Positions 1 through 8,059 of a DNA stretch of 48,060 bases are shown here, one piece after another. Source of the DNA: CAMLDH01 sp966250375 (GTDB lineage Bacteria; Pseudomonadota; Gammaproteobacteria; Burkholderiales; Burkholderiaceae_D); contig CBINHE010000023.1 in NCBI GenBank assembly GCA_966250375.1, positions 1 through 48,060 of the forward strand. Direction: 5' to 3'. Numbering within the stretch: position 1 is the first letter of the stretch; every line of letters begins with the position of its first letter. The notes under the pieces were generated by a model. That model saw only the letters and a program-made list of their open reading frames with translations. It made no database searches and was not told where the DNA came from. The position numbers and the translations under genes were made by a program.

Positions 1-451
1 GGGGAAGGAGTGCGCATCACGCTATCGTCGCCTTAATTTCTGACTTCTGTGTAAACACGGACTTCTGGACGACTACCTGTGCCAGCAACTCAAAAATCCA
101 GCAGTCACCATGCGTTTTGCGTAAGTCCTCATAAATAAAATTACCGAAATTACTCTTTTTCCGACTCCTGCCAAATTTTAGAAACGCCCGAATCAATGCG
201 GCGAAAAACCATCAATACGTACTTGCTCGCATGGATTCGCTTGTGAGCGATCAAGGACGGTGATTCAAGCGCGCAGGGCGCACCGCGCTATAAAACGTTG
301 AATTTCGTTGAGATTATGTAGCCGTATCTATGTTTCCTCCCGGGAACTAACAATGCTTCAGCCCCACATATAAATAACTTCACGTCAGTCTTGCAAAAGC
401 GCGGGCCAACCCCGCTTCCGACAGGTTTGCGGTTTTTTTCTGGAGGTCACC
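1..451. other. Intergenic region upstream of the small-gene cluster; no gene seen
   Basis: I see no reading frame here with a ribosome binding site or a recognisable product. The segment ends in a GC-rich stretch followed by a run of seven T at about 432-438, just before a strong Shine-Dalgarno (GGAGGT, 442-447) that serves the gene at 452. A promoter for the three-gene cluster should lie here, but no convincing -35/-10 pair could be chosen by eye. Confidence 0.5.
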
Positions 452-607
452 ATGCAACAGCACCGGTACCAACAGCCCTCGAAAGAGGAAGTCCGTATGT
501 GGATGAGGGAAATCATCGAGTCGCGTCGGCCTCCTCCCAACCCTGAAATCATTCGCAACCAGCTTTGGACGGCTCAGGAGCGCGAACGGCAAGCGAGTCT
601 GTCATGA
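452..607 (+). CDS. Small unknown protein, first gene of a three-gene micro-operon (51 aa)
   Basis: I do not recognise this protein. It is a 51-residue, charged, Arg/Glu/Gln-rich polypeptide (begins MQQHRYQQPSKEE) with a Pro-rich middle (RRPPPNPE) and no membrane segment. The start is supported by GGAGGT five bases upstream. Its TGA stop overlaps the ATG of the next gene in an ATGA junction (604-607), a usual sign of translational coupling. With the next two genes and the terminator at 1039-1108 it forms a compact unit. That it is a real gene is inferred from the Shine-Dalgarno, the coupling and the terminator; its function is unknown. Confidence 0.6.
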   Translation: MQQHRYQQPSKEEVRMWMREIIESRRPPPNPEIIRNQLWTAQERERQASLS

Positions 608-804
608 GCGCCGACAACGGACGTATCCGTCGCCTGCTCGGGTTTGACCTGATCGAAGCTGAGCGCGCTGCCCAGCACCAGGTTCCAGCTCAGGCGGTCC
701 AGCCCCCGAAGCGGGCCTTGTCGAGCCAGGCAAATATCGGCCAGGCGCTACGCAACGGCGTGCCGCTCGGGCTTTCTGAATCAAATAGCAGCGAGGAGGA
801 TTGA
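604..804 (+). CDS. Small unknown protein, second gene of the micro-operon (66 aa)
   Basis: This 66-residue soluble protein is unrecognised. It begins MSADNGRIRRLLGFDLIEAE and ends in an acidic SNSSEED tail. I chose the ATG at 604 because it overlaps the stop of the upstream gene by four bases; an upstream in-frame start would overlap that gene far more. The GAGGAGGAT at its 3' end doubles as the ribosome binding site of the third gene, three bases after its stop. The arrangement implies that the three proteins are made together. No homologous family is claimed. Confidence 0.6.
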   Translation: MSADNGRIRRLLGFDLIEAERAAQHQVPAQAVQPPKRALSSQANIGQALRNGVPLGLSESNSSEED

Positions 805-807
805 GCC

Positions 808-1008
808 ATGGAACAAACACAGAACGCAATCGAGAACCTGGTCAGCGGTTTCAGCAAAGGGCTGCTGCAACCTGCTCTGTACCGCGCATCGCTGGAATCC
901 CTGGTGCGGCTGGCTGTCGCCGAGCACATGGCTCAGCCGATCCTTGCGACGCAGTCCGATATGCGGCGCGTTGCGGAGATTTGGAAGGCAAGCCAGAAAG
1001 CAGCATGA
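808..1008 (+). CDS. Small unknown protein, third gene of the micro-operon (66 aa)
   Basis: Unrecognised 66-residue protein (begins MEQTQNAIENLVSGFSKG), predicted mostly helical and amphipathic, with no signal peptide. It follows the second gene by three bases with a strong GAGGAGG Shine-Dalgarno and is followed at once by a large terminator hairpin. Together with its neighbours this looks like a dedicated transcript of tiny proteins, as seen in phage-derived or stress micro-operons, but nothing in the sequence fixes a function. Confidence 0.6.
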   Translation: MEQTQNAIENLVSGFSKGLLQPALYRASLESLVRLAVAEHMAQPILATQSDMRRVAEIWKASQKAA

Positions 1009-1036
1009 TGTTGCGCCTTCACGCATGGCGCATTTA

Positions 1037-1112
1037 TGAAAAACCTGCTTCGCCGCTCAGTTCTTAACTGAGCGGCATTACCGTCGAATTACCGCCGAAG
1101 CAGGTTTTTTCT
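1037..1112 (+). terminator. Two-level terminator hairpin after the micro-operon
   Basis: An outer stem of 14 bp (AAAAACCTGCTTCG, 1039-1052, with its complement at 1095-1108) encloses a perfect inner hairpin (CCGCTCAG/CTGAGCGG, about 1053-1075). The 3' arm runs into a T-tract. The T-rich and A-rich ends make it plausible in both directions, so it may also end transcripts of the CBS gene coming from the other strand. Confidence 0.8.
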
Positions 1113-1227
1113 TTGCAAAGATGTTTTTATCGTTTTTCTAATACAGTTCCAAGCACAGGAATATTATCGTCAAGTCCGGCATGCTGTGCGCATCCGGTTT
1201 TGACGGCATGCGCACCGTTGCGCTTGT

Positions 1228-1674
1228 TCACGAAGCCGACTGTGGACGATCGGGCTGCGAGGGTGTCGAGATTTCTTCGAGCGTGCGGTCCACTTCGGCC
1301 GAGTGCTTGGTGGCCAAGTCACCGAGCGACACGATGCCCACCAGCTTTTGCGTATCATGGTCTTTCACCGGAATCCGGCGGATCTGCGCACCGCGCATCT
1401 GGCCCATGATTTCATCGACAGACTGGTTGTCGAAACACCAACGCACGTCGGTCGACATGACATCCTTGACCGGCGTGTCTTCCGGTATGTCGTTCAATGA
1501 TGTCGCACGGACGGTGATGTCGCGATCGGTTACGATGCCGATCAACTCGTCGTGATCGCAAACCGGGATCGCGCCGATGTTGAACTCGTCCATCAACTGC
1601 GCCGCGCGGCGAATATTCTCGTTGGGAGATATCGTCAAGACATCGCGTGTCATGACTTCTGAAATTTGTTGCAT
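1228..1674 (-). CDS. Two-CBS-domain protein
   Basis: A 148-residue protein made of a CBS pair. The first domain covers roughly residues 8-60 (motifs VMTRDVLTISPNENIRRAA and GIVTDRDI), the second roughly 70-130 (VMSTDVRWC and GIVSLGDLA). The GIVTDRD and GIVSLGD signatures are typical of CBS domains that bind adenosyl ligands such as AMP or ATP and sense energy state. There is no attached catalytic or channel domain, so it probably acts as a stand-alone sensor. An AAGGAA ribosome binding site precedes the ATG. Soluble and monocistronic; the neighbouring DUF4142 gene lies on the same strand about 430 bp upstream. Confidence 0.9.
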   Translation of the reverse strand: MQQISEVMTRDVLTISPNENIRRAAQLMDEFNIGAIPVCDHDELIGIVTDRDITVRATSLNDIPEDTPVKDVMSTDVRWCFDNQSVDEIMGQMRGAQIRRIPVKDHDTQKLVGIVSLGDLATKHSAEVDRTLEEISTPSQPDRPQSAS

Positions 1675-2105
1675 GGATAGTTCCTTTCAAGGTGGTTGCC
1701 GGTACCAAGGATCATCGTTTCCAAGTTGATCGAACGTTGTTCATTGCACTTGCTTGCGCCTCGAGCCTGAACAGCGCTACTAGATCAGATCGCTGTTCCA
1801 GCCTGCATAGCAATGGCAGACCGGTGACCGTCAAGTCGTCCAGTCCTTGGGAATCGGCTTTGGCAAACGTCGGTGCGAACGTCGGTGGGCGCCAGAATAA
1901 TCTGCAGCGGGACCACCGGTTTGGCCAGATGTGGATTGACGGCTTCTTGTTGTCCACGTCTTGCTGCGCGAAGTCAGTCACGGCCATGCACAGTCCGACG
2001 TGAACGAAGTGATCGGCAATACGTGCAAGCGATGCTTTTTTCTGGCATCTATGCTCTCCAAACGATTAAGGTGGAATGGCAAGACTGGCTTGCGAATTTC
2101 TTCAA
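1675..2105. other. Intergenic region, no supported gene
   Basis: Open frames exist on both strands (plus strand about 1692-2003, minus strand about 1712-1987), but they overlap each other, lack ribosome binding sites and resemble no family I know. I treat the stretch as non-coding or as decayed sequence. The promoter of the CBS gene should lie at its left end. Confidence 0.45.
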
Positions 2106-2768
2106 TCAGGACTGCAACCGTTTATCGATGTCCTTCGCCGTGTTCAAATGATGGCTGAGCATCTTCTCGCATTTTTCCGCAAAGGCTTTGATCTCGGCAT
2201 CGGTCTCTTGCTCCGCGTAATGCCTGAAAATCTTGATGTCCTTTTCATGCTCCTTCACGTTAAGTTCAATGAATTTTTTGTCGAAGTCCTGGCCCGACAG
2301 TTTCGCCAGCTTTTCGATCTTCGCGTTGTCCTCAGCGGACGCGTCTTTCGGCAAGCCGAGTTGCTTCTTGCTCGCCAAGCGTTCAATGTCGCGTTCCATC
2401 TGACCATGATCGTCGATCATCTGTTGTGCAAACATCTTGATGTCGTCGTTCGATGCCTTTTGCAGCGCCATTTCGCATAGCTTCATTTCAGCAAGGGAAT
2501 CCTGCAATGCCTGCGCAATGAACTCATTGCCGCCTGTGTTTGAATCCGAGCGCGAAGACGGCTGCTTGGCTTCGTCAGACAACTGGCCGAACGCCTGGCT
2601 GACGTCGGCCGGCGTCTGGAAGTCTTCATCCGGCAGTTGTTCCAGGGATGCGCATACGTTTTCATCGGCTCCCATGTTCTTTGCATTCTCGATCAGTATG
2701 GCCTTTGACGCAGGATAGTCGACGCCTTTGAGAAACTTCTGGATCTGGATTGGATTGATGTGAGGCAT
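2106..2768 (-). CDS. DUF2795-DUF4142 fusion protein
   Basis: A 220-residue protein with two recognisable parts. Residues about 1-65 resemble DUF2795 (INPIQIQKFLKGVDYP followed by a PADVSQAFGQL end). Residues about 80-215 resemble DUF4142, a ferritin-like four-helix bundle (FIAQALQDSLAEMKLCEMAL, AQQMIDDHGQMERDI, NVKEHEKDIKIFRHYAEQ, MLSHHLNTAKDI). DUF4142 proteins are common in stress-tolerant bacteria and their biochemistry is not settled. No signal peptide is visible, so it is probably cytoplasmic. I start at the second ATG because GGAGG lies five bases before it; the earlier ATG codes MEEN from that same Shine-Dalgarno. Confidence 0.85.
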   Translation of the reverse strand: MPHINPIQIQKFLKGVDYPASKAILIENAKNMGADENVCASLEQLPDEDFQTPADVSQAFGQLSDEAKQPSSRSDSNTGGNEFIAQALQDSLAEMKLCEMALQKASNDDIKMFAQQMIDDHGQMERDIERLASKKQLGLPKDASAEDNAKIEKLAKLSGQDFDKKFIELNVKEHEKDIKIFRHYAEQETDAEIKAFAEKCEKMLSHHLNTAKDIDKRLQS

Positions 2769-3093
2769 ATTTTCCTCCATTAAAGAAACTGGATCATGGT
2801 GATCCAGGTACGAATTAAAAACAGAATCAAGTCACTGGCGGAAGGTCCCAATACCGCTGTGTCGCCGTGTGATTCATATGTAAAACCGAGGAACAAACCC
2901 GGTGCTCGCTGCTCACATGAGCATGCAAGAATCATGTCCGCATCGAGAGGTTGCGTTGCATACGGGCGTTATTCTGCCGTTCGGCAATCGCATCCGCCTA
3001 AGCAAGGGAGGGTAGGTCAAAAAACTTTTGTTTACCTACTAAGGCGATTTCCTGAAAAGAAAACCGCCTAATCCCTATGGAAGAGAACTGGAA
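2769..3093. other. Divergent intergenic region with an inverted repeat
   Basis: This segment lies between the divergent DUF4142 and GT9 genes and should carry promoters for both. A short inverted repeat (GTAGGT at 3012-3017, ACCTAC at 3034-3039) and a second imperfect one (AAGGCG near 3041, CGCCT near 3064) precede the GT9 gene. They could be operators or leader structure. An open frame at 2796-3071 has no support. Confidence 0.4.
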
Positions 3094-4152
3094 ATGACTG
3101 TTTCTCATCACGACCTGAAGGAGCCGGCGAGTCTGCCGTTGCTGCAGCGTTCCCATATCAAGACGATCGCAGTATTCCGTGCGCTCCAGCTCGGCGACAT
3201 GCTTTGCGCGGTACCGGCCCTGCGTGCAATGCGGGTCGCATTGCCAGACGCGGACATCACGCTGGTCGGTCTACCTTGGGCCGAGCAATTCGTCAGCCGG
3301 TTTCATCGCTATATTGACGGATTCGCGGTTTTTCCGGGGCATCCCGCGTTTCCGGAGCAGCTGGTGCAGGCGTGCCTGCTGCCGTCGTTTTATGCATCAA
3401 TGCGTACCAGATGCTTCGACCTGGTAGTGCAATTGCATGGCAGCGGCCAGATCAGCAACCAAGTGGTCCGGGACTTCGGTGCGAAAGCCGCGGCAGGTTA
3501 TGTGCCCAAGGCGACGCGGGAGCCGGCTTCGCCATTCTTTCTCGATTATCCAGAGAATGATGCGGAGCCCGTGCGGCTGCTTCGTCTGGTTGAACACCTC
3601 GGTGCGCCGCAAACCGGCACCGAGCTGGAATTTCCTCTGACGGAAGACGACGAGCGGGAACTGAATGCAAGCCGTCTGAATGCCGGCCTTGTTCCCGGCG
3701 GCTACATCTGCATCCATCCCGGTGCACGGATGCGCGACAAGTGCTGGTCGCCTTGGCGGTTCGCCGAAGTGGCCGATCGGCTGGCGGACGAATTTGGCGT
3801 TGCGGTCGTACTGACTGGTTCAGCCAAGGAGGCCGATCTTGCGACAGTTGTCGCCGACAACATGCACAATACGCCGATCAACGCCGCAGCGCCGATTTCG
3901 ATCGGCGCCATGGCTGCACTGATGAACGGCGCACGACTATTGATCTGCAACGATACCGGTGTCTCGCATATAGCGGCCGGGTTGAAGCTGCCGAGCGTCG
4001 TCATCTTCAGCAAAGCGGATATCCATCGCTGGTCGCCGCTGGACCAGGAACGGCATCGTTGCATCTGGGACCCGGAGGGAACGCAGGCAACAGCGGTGTT
4101 GCGGCATGCACGCGAACTGCTTGTGCAGCATGCTTCGCGATTTGCCGTCTAA
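3094..4152 (+). CDS. Glycosyltransferase family 9 (heptosyltransferase-like)
   Basis: A 352-residue GT9 protein, the ADP-heptose:LPS heptosyltransferase fold with two Rossmann domains. Visible signatures are GDMLCAVPALRAMR (about 34-47) in the N-terminal domain, IHPGARMRDKCWSPWRFAEV (about 207-226) at the domain junction, and ICNDTGVSHIAAG (about 285-297), which binds the nucleotide-sugar diphosphate. It probably transfers a heptose or similar sugar to a lipid or glycan acceptor at the cytoplasmic face of the inner membrane. It converges on a second GT9 gene across a repeat element. The stop codon TAA lies at the edge of that repeat. The acceptor and donor cannot be read from sequence. Confidence 0.88.
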   Translation: MTVSHHDLKEPASLPLLQRSHIKTIAVFRALQLGDMLCAVPALRAMRVALPDADITLVGLPWAEQFVSRFHRYIDGFAVFPGHPAFPEQLVQACLLPSFYASMRTRCFDLVVQLHGSGQISNQVVRDFGAKAAAGYVPKATREPASPFFLDYPENDAEPVRLLRLVEHLGAPQTGTELEFPLTEDDERELNASRLNAGLVPGGYICIHPGARMRDKCWSPWRFAEVADRLADEFGVAVVLTGSAKEADLATVVADNMHNTPINAAAPISIGAMAALMNGARLLICNDTGVSHIAAGLKLPSVVIFSKADIHRWSPLDQERHRCIWDPEGTQATAVLRHARELLVQHASRFAV

Positions 4153-4386
4153 TACCAATCCTCACCCATAACGTGACATGAAATCGCGTCTTTTCCCGTC
4201 TGGCTGCGTTGTTCGTCGTTGCCATAGCTCGCTATGGCGCCTCCTCTCCCTTGCAGGGCGCGTCTGCGCTTGCAAGCGCAGGCCGTTACGCAGGCGGACA
4301 GCATGCTGTCCGAATTCCCTGCTGCACCCTTGCCAGACGAAAAAATCCATCAATTTCATTGTCACGTTATGAATGAGGATTGGTAT
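4152..4386. repeat. Repeat family A, long copy: MITE-like element with an inserted family-B repeat
   Basis: The element has matching inverted ends: ATACCAATCCTCAC at the left (from 4152) and the complement of GTGAGGATTGGTAT-like sequence at the right (to 4386), each followed inward by a shared ATAACGTGACA motif. The interior matches family-A copy 2 (39674-39833) except for an extra block at 4255-4333, which is a family-B repeat. It fills the space between the two convergent GT9 genes, reaching the stop codon of the left one. No transposase is encoded, so mobility would need a helper enzyme in trans. Confidence 0.8.
4249..4333. repeat. Repeat family B, copy 1, nested in family A
   Basis: An insertion of 79 bp flanked by direct CCTTGC repeats (4249-4254 and 4328-4333). 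The empty site is visible in family-A copy 2, which has a single CCTTGC. The block folds into a closing stem (GCAGGG/CCCTGC), hairpin 1 (CTGCGCTTGCAAGCGCAG, 4264-4281), a linker and hairpin 2 (GGACAGCATGCTGTCC, 4296-4311) before a conserved CGAATTCCCTGCT end. Related copies lie at 11334-11412 and 13686-13780. Confidence 0.75.
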
Positions 4387-4390
4387 AACA

Positions 4391-5449
4391 CTATCTTTCG
4401 GCATCAAGCATTTCCATCGCGGCGGCGCTCACTTCTTCGACAGACACGTCATCCAGAAAGCTGACATCATGCGGGCAGCGCGCCTTGAGGTTTTCCGCGC
4501 CGCATACCGGGCAGTGCAGACGTGCCGATAAAACCGGCCGGTGCCGTTGCTGGCTGAGCGGGCCGGATTCCACCAGGTTGGTCAGCCAATAGATGCCGAC
4601 TGCGGGCGTGCCGATGGCGAGCGCAAGATGCAGCGGACCGGTATCGTTGGATATCAGTAACGTAGTACGTTCGAGCAGGCCGCACAGCCCCGACAACGAT
4701 AATCTTCCAGACAAGTCGATGGCTGGATAGTGCATGTGTGCAGTCACTGCACGGACGATCTGCGCCTCCTGTTGCGTTCCGTTTACGGCGATGATTGCGC
4801 CATGTCGTGCCAGTTGGTCCGCCACGCCGGCAAAGCGTTCGGCAGGCCAACGGCGCCTGTGATCGCTGGCGCCCGGCTGCATAAGTACGAGGCGTGCTCC
4901 CGACCGATGCGGCAGAACGGCGTCGGCTTCCAGCCGGTCCCTGTCCGTCACCTGCAGTTCGACTCCCGTGTGTATCGTATCCGCGCCAGCCAGTGAAGCC
5001 ACTTCGAGCATTTGCAGCCGCCTGTTCTGGAGGAAACCATAGGGCACCCAGCGATCGAGCGGCTGCGCATCGGTGCTCCTCATGCCGATCGCCAGCCGGG
5101 CATTCAGCTTGCGAATAAAGGGATTGGCGTAGCGGCCGCCGCCGTAGATCTGCACGGCAAGATCGAATGCGGGTTTCTGCATGGCACGGACGAAGCGCTC
5201 GGCCGGCGCCAAGTCGACATCGGACTCCGGCGGCAGGCCGAGGCCTGGAAAAGGCGGAATGACAACCACCTTGTCGACTGGGCCGGGCCGCTTCGCCAGG
5301 AATTCGGCATGCCATTGCCTGCCGATATACACGATGCGCGCCTCGGGATAGGCGATCTTGAGCGCGTGCAGGCAGGGCAGAGAGAAAATGAAATCTCCGA
5401 CTGCATTCGGGCGTAGTACAACGATTCTTTTTACGTCTGATAACAGCAT
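4391..5449 (-). CDS. Glycosyltransferase family 9 (heptosyltransferase-like)
   Basis: Second GT9 enzyme, 352 residues, clearly different from the plus-strand one. Signatures are GDFIFSLPCLHALK (about 18-31), QPGASDHRRRWPAERF in the linker, and SNDTGPLHLALAIG, the phosphate-binding loop of the C-terminal domain. The C-terminus has a Cys-rich patch (CPVCGAENLKARCPHDVS) of unknown role. It lies six bases after the GT2 gene and is read in the order DUF4254, GT2, GT9, so the three form one operon. It likely adds a sugar to the same glycan as its neighbours, on the cytoplasmic side of the inner membrane. Confidence 0.88.
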   Translation of the reverse strand: MLLSDVKRIVVLRPNAVGDFIFSLPCLHALKIAYPEARIVYIGRQWHAEFLAKRPGPVDKVVVIPPFPGLGLPPESDVDLAPAERFVRAMQKPAFDLAVQIYGGGRYANPFIRKLNARLAIGMRSTDAQPLDRWVPYGFLQNRRLQMLEVASLAGADTIHTGVELQVTDRDRLEADAVLPHRSGARLVLMQPGASDHRRRWPAERFAGVADQLARHGAIIAVNGTQQEAQIVRAVTAHMHYPAIDLSGRLSLSGLCGLLERTTLLISNDTGPLHLALAIGTPAVGIYWLTNLVESGPLSQQRHRPVLSARLHCPVCGAENLKARCPHDVSFLDDVSVEEVSAAAMEMLDAER

Positions 5450-5455
5450 TGCATG

Positions 5456-6328
5456 CTAGAGCGCATTGGATTGCGCTCCGCCGGTTTCGCTCGATTCGGC
5501 CGCTGTCTCGATCACGGAAACAGGCAGCACTGTCGGTGCGTCAACCTCGCGCACCGGAATCGTGGTCGGCAATTCCATATGGTAAGCGCCGGAAGGAATG
5601 ATGCCGCAGCCGCCGAAACGTTCCATCACGCGCAATTGCACCAGTACGTCCTCGCCGCAATGCGCAGCAGGGAGCGTGGGCCAGAATTCGAATCCGCCGC
5701 AGTCCCGCAGCTTCTGCGTATCGAACAGCACGCATCCTCCGATCCATGCAATGCGGTAAAGCCGTGTTGCCTCCTTGCCGATACCGAGTTTTTCTTGCAC
5801 ATGCAGCAAGTTGGCCGCACTGTGCAGATGATGGCGGGCCCATGCCGGACTGCCGGTCGCGACTGCTTCCGGCGCGACGTCCGATTCCCAGAATTCGATC
5901 GCCTGCTGATGCGGCCGGACATCGTGCAGGTAGCCGAGTCCATGCAAGGCGCTCCCCACAAAGCCGCATCGCTGCCCGGCAATCTCCCTGTGCAGACGTT
6001 CGATCAGATCCTTCTCCACAATCACGTCGTCATCCAGGAACAGACAATAGGACGCGGAAGCTTTCGACAAGAGAAAGGCGCGTTGTTCGGCCATGCCGCG
6101 ACGTGGCAAATGGTGGTACGTCGTTACCTCGTGACCAATGAATTGCAAATAGCGCAGTACCGCGATGACTTCGGGCGCGTCGAACACGCTTTCCTCTTCG
6201 GACTGGTCGGAGATAACGATGCGAAAATGCGGAAATGTTTGCGCGGACAATGCTGTCAGCGTGACGGCGAGTGCGCACGGCCGATTGAACGTCGGAATAA
6301 GGACATCGACAATGGCCGCGGCGCTCAT
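5456..6328 (-). CDS. Glycosyltransferase family 2
   Basis: A 290-residue GT-A fold enzyme. It starts with DVLIPTFNRPCALAVTL (about 8-24), the N-terminal nucleotide-binding strand of GT2, and has LFLDDDV (about 96-102) as the metal- and sugar-nucleotide-binding DXD motif. HCGEDVLVQLRVMERFG near residue 235 corresponds to the ED catalytic-base region. No transmembrane segment is seen, so it is a soluble or peripheral enzyme. Its ATG overlaps the TGA of the DUF4254 gene (ATGA at 6325-6328), which suggests coupled translation, and the GT9 gene follows six bases after its stop. The sugar is unknown. Confidence 0.88.
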   Translation of the reverse strand: MSAAAIVDVLIPTFNRPCALAVTLTALSAQTFPHFRIVISDQSEEESVFDAPEVIAVLRYLQFIGHEVTTYHHLPRRGMAEQRAFLLSKASASYCLFLDDDVIVEKDLIERLHREIAGQRCGFVGSALHGLGYLHDVRPHQQAIEFWESDVAPEAVATGSPAWARHHLHSAANLLHVQEKLGIGKEATRLYRIAWIGGCVLFDTQKLRDCGGFEFWPTLPAAHCGEDVLVQLRVMERFGGCGIIPSGAYHMELPTTIPVREVDAPTVLPVSVIETAAESSETGGAQSNAL

Positions 6329-6963
6329 CGCGGCACCTTTTCCTTTTCTGTCTGAGCCGTCTGAATCGGCGTTCCGTAGAGGTAGGGGTTGAGCGTCGGA
6401 TCGTTGTACATCTTGAATTGGCGGTACACCTTGAAATAGGCGCGTCCATCAGAGGCATCGGCAAGCAGCTGCTCAAGGCATGCAGCAAGGTCCTGTCGTT
6501 GAACATTCAGTCGTTGCAGTTTAGCTTTGCACGTCGCGATGTGTTGTTCGCTTGCATCCATGCGGAACATCTGTTCACGCATGTGGAATATTTTCAAGGA
6601 CAGGATCGATAACCGGTCGATCATGGCGCCAGCAGTTTCGCTGTTCTGCCGAGCGGACGCGGATGGTGCAACCGTATTGAGTGCGGAAAGGATAGCTTCG
6701 TCGATCAACTCGACCGCGTCATTGCGTTTCTGGTTGTACTGATCAATGAAGCCCTTGCTTGCCGCGATTTCCGCGGTATCTACATCGGTGCGCCTTGCCT
6801 TGTCTTCCTCGTTCCAGAGCAGGACGTTGTATCTGTGATTGCTTTCTATCCAGCGCCACGCATCGGTGCGCGATTCAGGCGAGGGATCTGTCAGCCAATC
6901 GACATCGAACAGTTTTTTGTCATGAAACTCGGTGATTGACAGAGGGGAGAATTCTTTCAGCAT
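6325..6963 (-). CDS. DUF4254 domain protein
   Basis: A 212-residue, mostly helical soluble protein that I assign to DUF4254. Features include a WRWIESNHRYNVLLWNEEDKAR-type segment near residues 42-63 and a central region rich in charged helices. The biochemical role of DUF4254 is not established as far as I know, but family members often sit beside GT9 and GT2 glycosyltransferases, as here. It is the first gene of the operon DUF4254-GT2-GT9, with AAGGGAAA as the ribosome binding site. A role in assembling or regulating the same glycan is inferred from context only. Confidence 0.75.
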   Translation of the reverse strand: MLKEFSPLSITEFHDKKLFDVDWLTDPSPESRTDAWRWIESNHRYNVLLWNEEDKARRTDVDTAEIAASKGFIDQYNQKRNDAVELIDEAILSALNTVAPSASARQNSETAGAMIDRLSILSLKIFHMREQMFRMDASEQHIATCKAKLQRLNVQRQDLAACLEQLLADASDGRAYFKVYRQFKMYNDPTLNPYLYGTPIQTAQTEKEKVPR

Positions 6964-7531
6964 GATTTCCCTTTCAATTGCCTGATGTCATCTTTGCCGT
7001 GTCAAGCGCCACATGGCAACTTGGAAAAATCAAGGAGTGGCCATACAGTAATATCGATGAATCCACCGTTCCTTGGGGCAAAAGGGACGGGCAAACGTCC
7101 ATATGTATTTGGACGGTTTACCGGAACGGCAATTCGAGGTCCCGATTGACACAAATCAGGCTCTAGGCAAAGCCAAGGGCAGTTGTTGCCGAATGCCACA
7201 GTAGACAGCAGTGTTAGTACTAGTCGATGACGTCATTGCCTGGCCTTCCCTCGGCTGGAAGGAATTACCGGCACATACCTGTAAAAATTTCAGTTAGCAA
7301 TAGCACCGTCGTCCGTTGTAGCAGGGTACTGCCGCCAGGAACGGGAATTGCTAGACATATATGAATATTAGATCGCATGCCAAACAACATACACATTCCT
7401 GATATAGGGATGGCACGCAACTTGTCGCCAACTTGTCAATCTGATTGTTCATCGCAGGTGGAGGAGAGTGCAGCGTAGGACGGCACATCGGAATCTTGTA
7501 GACGGATGCGGTTCCACTGACAGGGAGCGTT
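6964..7531. other. Divergent intergenic region, 568 bp, no gene seen
   Basis: The region lies between the divergent DUF4254 operon and the DUF421 gene. I find no supported reading frame. A palindromic stretch, AAACGTCCA at 7093-7101 facing TTGGACGGTTT at 7109-7119, could be an operator or part of a promoter. The DUF421 gene has its ribosome binding site (GGGAG) near 7522. The length is large for a simple promoter region and may include decayed sequence. Confidence 0.4.
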
Positions 7532-8059
7532 ATGAACTGGTTGATGCCGGCCGATTGGGGCAGGGTTTTCGCTCTGGACACGCCGCTGCTCGAAATTGCC
7601 GTGCGCGGGACGGTAATGTATCTGGCCATATTTCTTTTGCTTCGGCTATTGCTGAAGCGTGAAATAGGAACAGTCGCGTTGCCGGATCTGCTGATGATCG
7701 TGTTTCTTGCAGACGCGGCGCAAAACGGGATGGCGGGCGAGTATCACTCCGTCACTGATGGCATGTTGCTCGTCAGCGTGATCATTTTCTGGAATTTCGT
7801 GCTGGATCAACTGGCCTTTCGCGTCCGGTTCATTGGCTACCTTGTGCATCCGCCGCCAGCGCTGCTGATCAGGGATGGACTGCTGATCCGGCATAACATG
7901 AGGCGAGAATCGGTTTCACTTGAAGAACTGTGGAGCCACTTGAGAGCGCAAGGCATCGAGGAACTCTCCGAGGTGAAGGCGGCGTATATCGAGGGCAATG
8001 GCGAGATTAGCGTCATCAAGCAAAAGACCGACGGCGGCGTCCGGCATCCCCGCGAATAA
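7532..8059 (+). CDS. DUF421 (YetF-like) membrane protein
   Basis: A 175-residue DUF421-family protein. The N-terminal half holds two or three hydrophobic segments (about residues 18-40, 50-65 and 70-90), then comes the soluble DUF421 part with FRVRFIGYLVHPPPALLIRDG and the characteristic RRESVSLEELWSHLRAQGI motif. It ends in a short charged tail. The family occurs in spore formers and stress islands; its molecular function is not established. GGGAG precedes the ATG. Monocistronic. It ends about 180 bp before the converging esterase gene. Confidence 0.85.
   Translation: MNWLMPADWGRVFALDTPLLEIAVRGTVMYLAIFLLLRLLLKREIGTVALPDLLMIVFLADAAQNGMAGEYHSVTDGMLLVSVIIFWNFVLDQLAFRVRFIGYLVHPPPALLIRDGLLIRHNMRRESVSLEELWSHLRAQGIEELSEVKAAYIEGNGEISVIKQKTDGGVRHPRE

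Noticed and set aside
1692..2003. Open frame on the plus strand upstream of the DUF4142 gene
   Set aside because: No ribosome binding site, no recognisable family, and it overlaps another frame on the minus strand.
4150..4390. Possible CRISPR or tandem repeat between the GT9 genes
   Set aside because: The repeats are inverted ends and a nested insert, not regularly spaced direct repeats.
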